A stretch of 64,000 nucleotides of DNA from Coffea arabica (Eukaryota > Streptophyta > Magnoliopsida > Gentianales > Rubiaceae): assembly GCF_036785885.1 (NCBI RefSeq), contig NC_092317.1, positions 3,660,501 through 3,724,500 of the forward strand. Reading direction: 5' to 3'. The notes beneath the pieces are model-generated. The model was given only the letters and a program-made list of their open reading frames with translations. It was not told the DNA's origin and did no database searches. Position numbers and translations under genes: made by a program. Numbering within the stretch: the stretch's first letter is position 1; each line of letters starts with the position of its first letter. Below are positions 50,353-63,489 of this stretch, piece after piece.

Positions 50353-53047
50353 CAATAAAGAAAAGGGATTGAGGACAAAGTAGAGTTGCAGTAAGAGAAG
50401 CTGGTACCGCGTGCTTAAGTGCTTACCCTTCCTTCGTCCTTGTGACTGAGCTGGAACATGATGCACAGATTTATACTACAGGGCATAAGAGAGTTGACCT
50501 GTGCAGTACCATGAGAAAAAGAAGGCCTGAAATGAAATTAGTGGACTGAACTCAAATGTGCTGAGCGAGTGAAAGTGGCTTTGGAAGTGGATGGCGGGAC
50601 AAAATCAGAAAATTTTTTGCATTAGGAATTGAAAAGGACAAAATCAGAAGCATTGAACTTGAGACACCAGTCATGGTCTTCCCGTCCCTTCCACTACGAA
50701 ATGTACGTATTTTCACTCGAGGCTGGCTTGAACTCAATTATTGTCAAGACCACTGTCTGCAGCGCCCTTAGTTGTTAAAGGAAAAGAAATATACTTGGAT
50801 TTCAACTTTAGTAAATTAAGATCAGGAGACGGCCAGAGAATCATGGTAGGTGAATTGCTAGCGAGAATGCACTCCTCTTAGGAGATTATGTTGTTAAAGT
50901 AATCATATTTGGCAGCTTTCTTTTGATTAACAATAGCCAAAAAGGGACTAAAGGAGGAAAATGATGCGTCGGTTGCTAGGATCCCCTTGGGCTGTTTAGT
51001 TGTTTACAGAAGATGAATGGTTCAGTTTAGCCAACTTAAGGAGTAGTTATGGCTTCTTAACCTTTTCTTCACTTTCATGTCGCAGTGTAATGATTGAGAT
51101 CATTACCTCCAATTTTAAAACTAACACAGACAAGTCGGGTACATTAGTATCATGCAGGCAGCCAGTTGAGAGCAACATCTCTGTGGATCAATTAATTTGT
51201 TGCATTTGAAGGGGTGTAGGGCTCTGAAATTGAGAATTTCTGTCATGTGACGTACCCCATTTAAACCCCGATTTCACTCGAAACAAAAACTCGAAATTGA
51301 AAAGATTTCCAACGACATCGGAAAGTGAATTAAAGCATTTTATGAGAAGGTACATATTTAATTTTTTTCTTCTGATTATATATGTTTCATAATGATCATC
51401 TTTATAGTTTGACGTACTAGTGAAACTGCTAAAGTTACGCTCAGCTAGTGAACAGATCATGGGGTATTGTCTCCAACTCAATGCTTGTATAACTTGGAAA
51501 GTGAAGTACAGATTTCTTGTCTCCAATTTGTAAGTTTGCCAAGTGACACTTTTTAATAAGTATTTGGCACCAGTTACTGATAATTGGCTGGTAAATTCCA
51601 CCCATCCTTGCTCCTTCAGTACATGACAATTTTGGTCCCTTAACTTACATGACCCGTGATCCAAGATGAACATTTTGCTTTATTTATTTGGTGTGTCTTC
51701 AGAATTTAGATCAGCATCAGCTTTGATTGCTAAGCTTCAGCAGGGGTTTTGAATCTTGTTACGGAGAAGTGAAAACAACGCAAGAATAATACAAGTAGTT
51801 TTTTTTCCCCCCTTTCTTTTCTTGTTGAAGCATAAGAATAATAATAGTGAAAGTTAGCAAATGCAGAACACACAAATGATTCCTGTGTCTTGCTACGTTT
51901 ACATGGCAACTTTCTTTTGATGCATTTTCCCCAATCAGCCAAGTTGGCTACGCTGTTGTCTTATCAGCTGCATATGTATATATCGAGTCCCTAGAGCTAA
52001 CTCTACCGCTAGAAACAAAAGTCATTTCAAACTCTAAATTTGGTTCTATTAGACTAGTACTAGTTTGAGATGCAGAAGTAAAGGATAAAAAGTACTCCCA
52101 GTATCATAAACGAACCAAGAAAGAGATTCTTAACATAATTATTATTAGTATTTCAACGGCAGGGCATTTCTTGCGCTGACGGATGGTTGGCCAGGAAACA
52201 AAGTTCTTCCAATGTCATCTCAAAGACAAATTCTTGATGTCTAATTCAAAAGAGCCAATGATGCATTTGCATAATTATCTACTGATATGTAGAAGAACTA
52301 AATTCACTTAATGCCAACTTGCCATGCCAGGGGCATCTCTGCCTTCAGACGTATCAGATTATGGCAGCACTTTCCATCCAACTTTTGTTTATGGCTGCAA
52401 CCATTTGTTGAGAAGTGGGATGCGATGATAATTATTAATGTGGTACAGAGAGCACATTAATCAAAGCAGTAAAGGTTAATAAATATAGCAGCAGTAGTAG
52501 TAGTGGGTAGTAATAAATATAACATGTGGTAAATGAATGAATCAAACTGCTGAATGATGAACAGCGTAACAGTGATAGTTTGAATGCTCGGGGGCTCTTA
52601 TTGGGCATCAAAGCTGCCTAACCCAATGGACCCTCCGTCCTTGGGTTGATTCTATTCCCTCCCGATGGGACTCGGCACTGCGAGTCGGTAAAATTGTCCA
52701 GCCGTAGGGACGGCCTCCCCAATAAATAATTTAGAAACAAATATTTACCACAATAATTTTATTATTAATGTTTTTTTTAGTAACAGGAGATGAGTGAGAT
52801 TTAAAGACTGAGAGAGACTGCAACTCAAAATTTCTAAGACTGGGAGACTTTTCGCTATTTGAGGATGAATTACATTTGATTCCACCAGACATTTATTGCA
52901 ATTATAATGAATTTGTTGAAGGGATTGTTAATGAAATCGTCACGTGATACATGATGAACACTGTATAATTCACAGTAAATTACTTGTACAATTTCGTAAC
53001 AACACGCTGCCGACCGAATATGTGCAACAATTTCGTAACAACGCGCA
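50353..53047. other. Upstream region of NIP6-1 and intergenic DNA
   Basis: No gene is supported. It contains the NIP6-1 leader and promoter, including a 15-codon upstream frame with stop at 50415-50459 (minus) that may lie outside the transcript. A GC-rich patch at about 52590-52725 contains the self-complementary ACTCGGCACTGCGAGT. A repeated CAATTTCGTAACAAC lies at 52989 and 53028. Confidence 0.5.
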
Positions 53048-53545
53048 TGGGGCTGTAATCGAACCGAATTGCTCCCGAACTGAGCAGCTCGGTCAAAAAT
53101 TTGACTCGGACTCGGGTTAATCGAGTTCGAGAAACTTGATAAGCCAAACAAGTCGAGCTCGAGTATCCAGATGCAATGTTCAAAGGCATATTGAGTCTTA
53201 CCGATTTTTTAAATTTTAATTTTTTAATATATTATTGTTATTATGAAATTACCCATATGCCTAAAAAAAGTGATTGAATTTATGAAATGTTTCAAATCGT
53301 ATGAAAATTTTTAAAGGGCAATAATGTCTTTTAACTTAAAAATTATCAAGAAAAAGAAATTTTCTGACTCGCATTGACTCGAGCCAATGCAAGTCAAACC
53401 TGAGTTCTATGAGCAATCATCGAACTCAAGCTCGAGTTCTAATAATACTACTTGTTCGATCTCGAGTTCGAACCTCCTTCTTGCATGTCGAGTCGAGCTC
53501 GAATATGGCGATATTCGAGTTCGATTAAACTCAATTACATCCCTA
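53048..53545. mobile_element. 498-bp hAT-like MITE, TCGAG-rich
   Basis: It starts TGGGGCTGTAATCGAACCGA and ends AACTCAATTACATCCCTA, an inverted pair with several mismatches. Flanking octamers AACGCGCA (53040-53047) and AACACGCT (53546-53553) match at 6 of 8, consistent with an aged hAT-size duplication. Subterminal regions carry GTCGAGCTCGAG motifs, like the element at 43384-43826. The interior is AT-rich and noncoding. Confidence 0.6.
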
Positions 53546-53884
53546 AACACGCTACAAATGAGAGATAATAAAACAAGACCTCCTTTCCTAAGAAAGCCCC
53601 TTTATTTATCTTTTTCAAAAAGTTACAAAAATGCCAAACAAATATCTTTTAGAAATCTTCTTGTATCCGCTACCCATGTAAATTAGGAGTAACTTACATC
53701 CTATTGAACATGTGTTACATATCCATGATGCCAAAAACATCTGTTCAAGGAATCAATTAGGTTCATCTCTAGTCCTTGCAAGTACTCTATTCTACCAGTG
53801 ACAGATCCCTGTTAGTCACAAGTTAAAAGGAAAAGAAATTTCCATCGTCTTTCCTTATTACAACCACTTGCAAGTGCCTTGAGT

Positions 53885-54180
53885 ATACTCGACATCAAGT
53901 TGATCAAATTAAATTTGAATTTAAAAATATTAAACTTGTTAACTCGCAGCCGACTCAAGTTGGATTATATATATATATATGTTATTTAATAGTAAAATTA
54001 TATATATATTTCTAATAATTTATTATTTATTAAAAAAATATAATTTTTTTATTTTTAAAATAAAATAATTATTTTTATTTTAAACTCGAGTTCAAACTCA
54101 ACCTGAATTTGAGTCGAGTTCGAATTTCTTAAAACTATGTTAAGACCCGATTCAATTAGTCGATTCGATTCGTTGAGGGA
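53885..54180. repeat. AT-rich fragment with TCGAGTTC subterminal motifs, probable decayed MITE
   Basis: ACTCGACATCAAGTTGATC at the left, and ACTCGAGTTC and GAGTCGAGTTCGAA at the right, enclose about 130 bp of nearly pure A/T. The composition resembles the neighbouring hAT-like MITEs, but termini and target duplication could not be found. Confidence 0.35.
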
Positions 54181-54286
54181 AGTAAGAATTTAGTATTAAC
54201 AACTCTATATTATATTCATGGTAGAATCGACTCGGCGAGGGAAGTAAGAATTTAGTATTAACAACTCTATATTATATTCATGGTAG
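54163..54286. repeat. Two tandem copies of a 62-bp unit
   Basis: Copies 54163-54224 and 54225-54286 share GAGGGAAGTAAGAATTTAGT and the following 34 bases exactly. Only their first ~12 bases differ. A recent local duplication with no coding content. Confidence 0.85.
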
Positions 54287-54358
54287 TCTAGTACTACTTA
54301 CTGCGGGCCAATTACTGCTCATCTATTTGAGAGAAACCTTGACTCTAGTAGCACAGGG

Positions 54359-54864
54359 TAGGGCTGTCAATGGGTCGGGTCGGGCCGAAATTCATTATTT
54401 TGGACCCGGACACGGATCCAACCCGTTTATCCGACGGGTCTTTTATTCTATGTTTCGGATTCGAATCCGACGGGTCGGGTCCGGGTCGGGTCCACCCGAA
54501 CAAATTTAGCAAAATTTATAATTTCTAATAAAAATGAGAAAAAATATATTTGTAAACTAATTTATAACTAATGCAAAGAAAAAACCAAATAAGAAAAAAA
54601 ATCAAATTGACTTTACTCAAATACATCACCCTAATCAAATTATATTGATAAATATATATTTTTTAAATTATTAATTTATTTATATCCGGATCCGGGTCTA
54701 ATACGGGTCGGAATACTATATTCCGTATCCGACCCATTTTTTTTGTTTGACAAAACGGATCTGGATCCGGATCCGAGAAACGGAATTAAATCCCTATTCA
54801 TACCCGCAATAATTTCACGAATCCGGTCCGGATCCGAATCTAGACCGACCCGTTGACAAGCCTA
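54359..54864. mobile_element. 506-bp hAT-like MITE, GGGTCGG-rich
   Basis: It starts TAGGGCTGTCAATGGGTCGG and ends GACCGACCCGTTGACAAGCCTA, an inverted repeat matching at most of 22 positions. Flanks GCACAGGG (54351-54358) and GCTCAGGG (54865-54872) are a 7-of-8 target duplication. Subterminal parts are rich in GGGTCGGG and GGATCCGGAT; the middle is AT-rich. Noncoding. Confidence 0.8.
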
Positions 54865-55064
54865 GCTCAGGGAGTCTTGAAGACTCAAACCAAAAGCCCC
54901 CACACTGAAAATTACAGAAAGTGAAACCCCACTTAATAAACGTGCACTTTTACCAAGGCTCGATTTCCGATTTCCCTCTCTGAAATCTGAACAGCTCATA
55001 TCACTTTGCAAGTCCGGGCCCCGGTTCATTGACATATCATCGGGATTTGTGAGCATTATTATTA

Positions 55065-55392
55065 CTCCCTCCGTCCCACTTTGATAGTCCTGTTTTTTTT
55101 TCACACAATTTAAGAAAAAATAGTTAATTTTGTTGGAAAAGTAAATTTAGATTACTATTTTCTTAAAATACCCTCACATTAAATAGAGTACAACTTTATG
55201 GGAATTTGAATTGATGGTAAAAAAAGAATCAATTCTCATTAAACGGGGTAGGTTTATAGTAACAACAACTTACATTGAATAAGGGCATTTTAGAAAAATT
55301 AAAATACAACTACATTTTTCAATTGGAAAGTGGACTACAATTTGGGACAGACGAAAAAGGAAAACAGGACTATCAAAGTGGGACGGAGGGAG
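55065..55392. mobile_element. 328-bp Stowaway-like (Tc1/mariner) MITE
   Basis: Both ends begin CTCCCTCCGTCCCACTTTGA reading inward and stay identical for about 32 bp. TA dinucleotides flank at 55063-55064 and 55393-55394. The CTCCCTCCGT terminus plus TA duplication is the Stowaway hallmark. The near-perfect inverted repeats suggest recent activity. No coding capacity. Confidence 0.9.
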
Positions 55393-57514
55393 TATTAATA
55401 TTTTTCTTAAGTACTATGATTAGTCAATATTATATTCCCATACACGTACATTCTTTAGACGAAGGTGTACAACACAATATGTGGAAATTGGTATCACGAC
55501 GAAAATTGTTGAATATTAGTAGCATGTATATTTATTAGTATGTGAGCTCTAATCGTGTCTCATCTAATGATGATGTTTGATTAACGGTTCCAATTAGTCA
55601 TAGTGGTTTTTGCTGCGAAACACCGGATAATTCTCATCAGACCTCCAAGGTGGAGTGGAGGAAGTGACTCTACAGCTTTTTCACTTTTTCAGCGTCCCAC
55701 CAAATTCCCTCCCACCAGTGACTTGTCCATACTCTCTATTGGTACTGTACTAAGAAGGATTATTATAGCTACAAAACCAAAACCCATTTTTCTTACTGAC
55801 CTTTTTTCTTACTGCTTCTTAGGGTTTTGAGGAACCATTTTAGCTCTCCAAAAACCCTGCGATTGCTGCCGGCGATTCTCGTGGTCGCCGCCGCAGTTAC
55901 TGACGGTGGAGCCACATACATTTGGTCATCGTTTACAGTTGTCGTCTTTCACTGGTCACTCCCCGCTCTGTCTCTCCTCCTCCATCTTTTGAGGTAAAAT
56001 TTTGTAGAGGCCTTTTATTTTTCTTTTTCTTTTGTTGACAAAAAAAAAGTGGTGGAAATTTTGTGCTTCCGCTCTGTTTTCTGGCGTTATTTTCTGTTTT
56101 TAGTATCTATAAAGCTCTGCATTTGCGTAAGCTTTACCGTACTTAATCCCCTTTGCTTAATGTGATTTTTTTTTTCTCGGGGCATCATTTCATCCTCCTT
56201 TTGAACCTGCGTAATGGGACATTTTTGAAGTGTTAGCTTGGAGTACTGTTTGGAAATTTTTTTTTTCTCTTTTCAATCAAATTGGTTCCTTTTTTTCAAC
56301 ATTTTTTCTTATCGTATCTGTCAAATTTGCTAAATTTCTAATATTAGTTCCTGTTCACTCGACTATTAAGCACTTTTGAGAAAGCAGAAGAAAGCAAAAG
56401 AATATTTACCCACCATCAGAGAAAGCAGAAGAAAGAGATTAAGCAGAAGGTGCTCCTGTCTGAGCACTTTTGACTAATATGGCATAATTGATTTTTCTAG
56501 AGATTTGTCTTGCCTCTGTGAACTCTGCTATTGGGGTATAATGTAGAGACTGCTAACTCTTTAGTCCATTTAATCAAGAGTTCTTGTCTCAACCTTCTTG
56601 TATTTTTGGATTCAATTGGTAAATTAGCTCGACTTTACCCACTGCATCACACTCTAATTTTCATTCAGGTAACAATGTCGTGAAAGCTTCATTTTTATGT
56701 GATTTTTTAAATTTTCTTCTATTATTCTTGCTAATGTAAGAATACTTCTTTCCAGTAGCCCTTTTAAAATTTTTTTTTTTCCTCTCTCTCCCCTTTTTTC
56801 ACAGTTTTTGGACATATTTGGTATGTTAAACTGCAGATACTTCTGCTCCTCTTTTTGTTTCTTTGCTTTTGATACAGAGGACAGGGACAGGATTGGAGGT
56901 GGGCTGGGCATTGTGGCTTTGTTTAAACTCTAATTGATGTACAGGGATTTAATGAGCTTGCAACTGATTTTTTTTCATTGTGCATGCTAATTTACAAAGC
57001 TTGACTTCACAGGCCAGACAATTACGTATTTTATTCTTCTTGAGTATGGATATGATGGCTCACAAAATGAAATGACCTATTCCACCTAAGCATGTTTGTG
57101 CTATCACAGCTTTAGCGCTCTCAAAATGCTTAGTAAGATTGCTTCTGTATTTCAATTGTCATTCCGCTGCCGTCATTTGGAAGTTTACAACTTAAAGAAC
57201 AGTACATTGTTCACTTCAATTCTGCATCTGAGTACCTTATCACCTGAATTTATGATAGATCACACATTGTATCAAATTCAGTAGTCAGTACCTTGGGATC
57301 TCTCATGCAGTTCTATCATTATAATTTCCTTGTATTCCTAATGCTTATATTCATTTAAGCTTGATTCTTCAGGCCAATGTTTTGTGGTTTTATTGGTTGC
57401 TTCACTTTATGCAATTTAATTATATGTACAACTTTTGCTAATGATGTCAACATATTAAGCTTTATGGGTCACATGATTTATGTAAATCATCTTTTGGTTC
57501 ATGTTTATTGTTAG
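55393..57514 (+). promoter_or_regulatory. Promoter, first noncoding exon and leader intron of the FDM gene
   Basis: A CT-rich and GC-richer segment (about 55800-55993) resembles a transcript leader and includes AGGGTTTT near 55820. A donor-like GAG/GTAAAATT ends it near 55993. The acceptor TTTATTGTTAG lies immediately before the start codon at 57515. A leader intron of about 1.5 kb is therefore likely. No other gene is seen here; inferred from splice sites only. Confidence 0.45.
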
Positions 57515-60358
57515 ATGGGTAGCAGTTGCTCAGATGAAGAATCAGATATAAGTGATTCAGAGATTAAGGACTACAAAGAAAAGCCGTTAGAAGAATTGAA
57601 GAGTGGAAAGTTCAAAGTAAAGGGCCCAAATGGCTCCCTTCGTTGCCCTTTCTGTGCTGGAAAGAAGAAGCAGGATTACAAATACAAGGACCTTCTACAA
57701 CATGCTTCTGGAGTCAGTAAAGGTTCTGCCAACAGAAGTGCAATACAGAAGGCAAAGCATCTTGCTTTAGCTGAATATTTGGAGACTGATCTTGTAAACG
57801 AGGCTGAGCCACAACCATTACGTGTAACTCCACCAGCGGTTGCTGATACATCTGAGCAGAATGAGTTATATTGTTGGCCTTGGACAGGGGTGGTGGTGAA
57901 CATTCTGAACGAGACGAAGAGTGGGAAAGCTGTGGATAGCAGTGCATTCTGGTTGAATAAATTCTCCAAATACAAGCCTCTGGAAGTTAAAGTTTTCTGG
58001 GATGATGAGTGTCAGATTGCACAAGCTGTGGTAAAGTTTGATAATGATTGGATTGGTTTCAGAAATGCAATGGAGTTTGAGAAGTCCTTTGAAGGTGATC
58101 ACCATAGCAAGAAAGAATGGATTGATCAGAAAACTAACTCTGCTTCAGGTATTTTTGGCTGGTCTGCACGTGCTGATGATTATTATTCAGAAGGACCCAT
58201 TGGAAAGTATCTTCGCGATACTGGAGAACTTAAAACTGTTGCTGACCTTGTCAAGGAGGCCGTGAATGACAGAAACAAAGTTGTGGCTAATTTAACCAAT
58301 GAGATTGACCTGAAAAATGAAAATTTGAATAAGTTAAGAACAAAATACAATGAGAAGACCTTATCTTTAAGTAGGATGCTGGAGGAGAAAGACATGCTGC
58401 ATCGTGCTTTCTGTGAAGGTTTTTCCTCCTATGTTTTCATGCTATTAGACACACTGATTTACTGTAATTAACTTTGGTTTATGTGTGTTTTTTTTTTTTT
58501 TAAATTTCCTTGTTCCTTTCAGAAAGAAGAAAGATGCAACGGCTTGCTCACGATCATGTTAAAAAGATTCTTGATGAACAAGAGAAGCTTAACTCGGAGC
58601 TGGATAGCAAGAAGAAAAAACTTGATTACTGGAGTAAAGAGTTGAACAAGCGTGAAGCCTTAACTGAGCGTGAAAGGCAAAAGCTTGATGAGGAGAAGAA
58701 AAAGGTGATACCATTTGCACATTAGAATGCAGTCACTTATATAATGTGAGAAACATTTCCTGATTGGTGTCAACTGATGGTTTCCAGAATGACATGAGAA
58801 ACAATGCACTTCAAATGGCGTCTGTAGAGCAGAGAAAAGCAGATGAAAATGTGTTGAGACTAGTTGAAGAACAAAAGGTGGGTTCGATTAATATCATGTT
58901 TATGCTCCTTTTTCCGAGTTAATTATTACTTTGCTTTCTTTTTCATATTGTTCCTTGTAAATTGGGATGTTATATATGCAGAGAGAAAAGGAGGAAGCTC
59001 TAAAGAAGATTCTGGATCTGGAAAGGGATCTAAATGCAAAGCAGAAGCTGGAAATGGAAATTGAAGAACTGAGAGGTAAATTAGAAGTGATGAAACATTT
59101 GGGAGATGATGCTGCTGTTCAGAAGAAAATCAAAGAGATGACTGAGGAACTGAACGAGAAAGTTGAGGAAATGAAGTCTGTTGAGGATTTGTATCAAACT
59201 TTAGTCACCAAAGAGCGCCAAAGCAATGATGAGCTTCAAGAAGCTCGAAAAGAATTGATATCGGTACTTTCTTTTTCTTTTTTCCCTTTCAAGTTTCCAT
59301 AGAGTTCATTAAAACTGAAGTTGTGGTTGATACTATATGAGAAGTATAGGATCAGAAAGCAAACATCGGAACCATTCTACATGAACTTGATTCATGTTAA
59401 AAAATTATTGCTGATTTATATGGACTGGACATCCAAAATGGTAGTGGCTATCTGATAATGCCTCTCTGATTTTATCTAAAGAATGAAAAGTTGGTGATGT
59501 TCTTTTGATACTAAACAAGATGACTGTAAGGTATGTTATATGTAGGAGAGGAATCTAGGCATGAGTTAATCAATGGGTGGTCCTTAGTTGATCACATCTG
59601 ATTCAGAAGTGATATTCTTTTGCGTATCGTGTATGGCGTGAAACTGATTAGTTCACATGTTGAAATATGTGAATACAATGTTGTGTTCTTTGCTTTCAGG
59701 GCTTAAGTGAGATGCTGACAAGAGGCCGTGCTCATATTGGTGTTAAGAGAATGGGTGAAATTGATCCGAAGACTTTTGAAGGTGAATGCAAGCAGAGATA
59801 CCCTGATGATTATGACTACAAGGCCCTAGAATTGTGCTCCTTATGGCAAGAAAGATTAAAGGATCCTGATTGGTACCCATTTAAAATTGTGAGGGTCGAT
59901 AGTGAGAATCACCAGGTAGGCCCAAAATCATTCACTGTATTCTCTCCAGTTTCTGTTTTTCACCCCATCTTTTCACTCAATGCCTTTCATGGCTGACTTC
60001 CTCTTGTAAATACCGGAAGCCACTAGTTGTACGTCTCTTCAGCATGTTTTAGTTTCACTTATCTTCCATATCTATATGGGCAAAGGTTCTTTTATTCCCA
60101 GTATGTTGTAATATTTATTCCTCAATGCAGAAAATTCTGGATGAGGATGATGAAAAACTCAGGGAATTAAGGTCAGAATGGGGAGAGAATATCTTCCTTA
60201 CTGTAACAATGGCCTTGAAGGACATAGATGAGTACAATTCAAGTGGTAGATATGTAGTTTCTGAGTTGTGGAACTTCAAAGATGATCGAAAGGCCACATT
60301 GAAGGAGGTGATTGGTTTCATCTTCAAGCAATTGAAGACTCTCAAGCGCAAGAGATGA
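57515..60358 (+). CDS. FDM1: FACTOR OF DNA METHYLATION (zf-XS/XS/XH) protein
   Basis: This is an IDN2-related protein of RNA-directed DNA methylation. The XS domain binds double-stranded RNA with a 5' overhang, and the coiled coil and XH domain mediate dimers with IDN2. Six coding exons, 57515-58418, 58523-58704, 58788-58877, 58982-59263, 59700-59915 and 60131-60358, give 633 residues. Arabidopsis FDM1 and FDM5 are about 634 residues. Domains: zf-XS with CPFC (C44, C47) and H63; XS about 118-230 starting at YCWPWTGVVVN; a long Glu/Lys-rich coiled coil about 250-480; XH about 495-630, with KRMGEIDPKTFEGEC and ending LKTLKRKR. Assignment between FDM1 and FDM5 is not possible from sequence alone. 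Its neighbour is CAF1, as for FDM1 in Arabidopsis (recalled). Confidence 0.94.
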
Positions 60359-60520
60359 TTAGTTGAGGTACGCGTCTTATCCATGTATGCTGTCTGTTTA
60401 CTAGATTTCGGATACATGCAATTAGCTTCTAGTTAACAGCTGGGTCAGTTGTCAAGTGATAGGCAATTATATATGTGGTTGTGCTTACCCTACTAGGGTT
60501 CTCTTATGTAGATGTGCTCT

Positions 60521-60558
<38 letters not shown>

Positions 60559-63489
60559 GTATTTCTGTAGGCTAGCGGGAGAAGTTTGCAAATTGAATGC
60601 TCACAAGCCAGCATGGATTGGACATGGTTTGAAACGATAATCCTCTGTAGCACAACGAGTCTCAGCAGGCATATGTTTTCCTTGTGCGCTCTTGTGGGAA
60701 AGACCGTTCAAACTAATAATAATAATATTTGCTGAAACAAGACAATTCTGTACATTCGAATTGGGCCTGGCCAAACTTTTGAAAATCAATTCGACCATGC
60801 TTAAAGGTCTCCTTTGCAATGGTCCGTTCTGGAAACTGATGCCTGTCCGTTATATTTGTTTTAGGTGGCCTGGCATATCATCTGTTCCATTCAATCCGGA
60901 ATCGTTGCTGGGATGCCACGCCAACTTCAACACCCCAAACACATTCTAGAGTGTCAGGTTATTTAGTAGATTATGTTTTATACAGACAGAGTCCTAAAAA
61001 TGATAGTTTAACCTTCAAAAATCAATTGCAAATCAGTTCAACATGTTCCGCGCACGTTAGCTTATTTCTGTGAAATAACGCTGTTCGTTCCTGGGTTGGG
61101 CTCTAAAATCACATAGCAACAAGGAAGACTTTAGAGGTGGTCAAAAGGAGAAGAATATTACAACCACCGATTAATATTATCAAACAAACAAGAACAGAAG
61201 AAAAGCTCATTAGCACTGTTGGTAAGGGCCAATTGTTCGTTAGGCCTGAAGGTTTCCTTTTAAAAGCTAGTTTTTGCACCGATTTTCGCACCGCTTGACC
61301 TGAGAAGAAAATCTAATTCTGGCAGTACAAAACATCATATGATTAGGGATCAATAATATTCCAACAGAATTTGGGTCACAATACAGTGAAGCACGTCTGA
61401 TTTTACAAAACATTCTACTTCATCCTGCACTGCAGATTATTAACTACATATGCTGGAAAAAACAAAGTAAATGAAAAGGATTACGAAACTAAATCAGTGC
61501 CAGCACAAGGAAATGAAATCAGAATACCTGGTGACTTCATCCAGTCAATAACCACCCCAAACATCTGACTGTCGAATAGACGTAGAAAAGTAGAATTACT
61601 AGCAGATGTAGTACACACACGGTACTATGCTGGGAGAGAAATTCTTACATATCCGTAGCAAAAAAGTAAGACATTCCTTGCATATCCGTAGCAAAAAAGT
61701 AAGACATTGTCTGCGCTTGTGCGCTAGAGTAACTGTATAGAACCATTTCTCCAACAGATCATGTTTACCCAGATTGACTGGCCCAAAAATTTAGAACCCT
61801 TATGTCACCAACTACAGTTCCCATAGGTTCCCACACTGACCACAAAACACCCTCAGACTAATGCAAACAGAAAAGAATGGAAGGAAAAACAAATAGAGGA
61901 ATGGTAGAAAGAAATTTTGACAAAAAAGAATCGATGAAAGAAATTTGTACTCACCTAGAGAGAAAATTTTGGACGAAAAATCTTCCTCCATATATAGGCC
62001 TGATAATTACAAGATAGCAATAATCAACAGGCAACAATAGATATTTGCAGGAAGAAAGTCTAAGTTCCAAGTTAGTAGTAAATTTGAATGCCACAAACCC
62101 AATGACATGCTGAACTTGATATTTGCAGGAAAAAAAAAAAAAAAGCTTCAGACAACTCAAAAATACAATAGATCCAAGATCCAGGCTTGCATGACTCATG
62201 TCTATGGTACCAACAAGATGCCGATTCTGAATCCCTTAACTAAATGTCAATGGTTGAGTGAATGAAAGAAGGCAACTTGGGAACAATCATACTAAGCAGC
62301 TTCTTTCGTTGTTCTTGAGCAGTGGGACAGCTCTCTTTCGTTGTTGACACTTAAAAGAACTCATGCTAAGCAGACTGTCAACATCCTTCTTAAAATGGAA
62401 CTTCATAACATTTATCTCCAAGCATTAAGAGAAATTCACATTTTAACCCTGCAAATATAGTGGTTAAAACAAAGTCGAATATTACAGGAAGCACATCAAT
62501 GGCACTTATCATTCATTTCTGACACTTGAAAGAACTTGTGCTAATATGGCTTTGTGCAGACTTTTGACATCCTTCTTAAAATGGATATTCATATTATTTA
62601 GCCGAAGGAGCCAGCTAGAGATATTGATTTTAACCATGCGAAGATCATGCTGGTTGGAAACAAAAGGGAATGATCAAGGAAGTAAAGACAAAAGGAATTC
62701 CTAACCAATATAACTATCACTATGACTTCAACATGCTCAATAAAGAAGAGATGAGTTTGAACGTGGAAACTATTTAAAGCTAATCTGTGAACCACAAGCT
62801 GGGAAAGCCATTAACTCACAATGAAGCCCGGTTCTAAGAATAAATTACTAGCATGCTATTGACATAAATGACGCAAATCCCGAATTAAGGTAAGTTGTGA
62901 CTCAAGACATTTCTGTTTGGTCAATAAACCAAATAGTGGAAAGATTTACCAGGTTTCTATCACCCACGGATTGACTATTGATTCAAATCTAGGTTACGGT
63001 TAAAACTGGAAAGGACCAAAAGAACACAGATTAATTATGGAAAAGAAAAGGTACAAGAAGAAGAGAAAACGGATACAAAACATACCTGTACAACCTCTCA
63101 CAAAAGTCTCGAAGCAAAAGCATTTGATTCAGCCAAAATGTGCATGATGAACCCTGGAATGTCAATGAGAACTTGTTTTGATAAACTTGAGAACTATCAT
63201 TAATATCAATGAGACCTTGTTTTGATAAACTTGAGAACTATCATTACTCGCGGGACACCCATCCAAATGTTTTTAATTCTAGTCATCAATCCAGACCACT
63301 CATGTTGGGAGTGAGCAAGAAGTGAAGAGGATTGAAAACACAAAACCAAGGAAATCATTCAATATATACGGAAACGAACAGATAATTTCATCAATCAAAC
63401 ATCTTTATCTGGAAAGTTTACAAAGAAGTACATGGAGTACAATAAACATCTACTATCAATTCTTTGTTTTCACACATTTTTATTTTTTT
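60359..63489. other. Tail-to-tail interval between FDM and CAF1
   Basis: No gene is supported. The FDM 3' UTR is at the left, with a CT microsatellite. Much of the remainder may be 3' UTR or introns of the convergent CAF1 gene. Two short tandem duplications occur: a 28-bp unit at 61648-61675 and 61681-61708, and a 41-bp unit at 63162-63202 and 63206-63246 (one mismatch). Confidence 0.5.
60525..60554. repeat. (TC)15 microsatellite
   Basis: Thirty uninterrupted bases of TC repeat, about 170 bp after the FDM stop codon, probably in its 3' UTR. Confidence 0.95.

Noticed and set aside
50415-50459. 15-codon upstream frame in front of NIP6-1 as a boron-sensing uORF
   Set aside because: It is not the AUGUAA type known from NIP5;1, and the TATA-like motif lies so close that the transcript may begin after its ATG.
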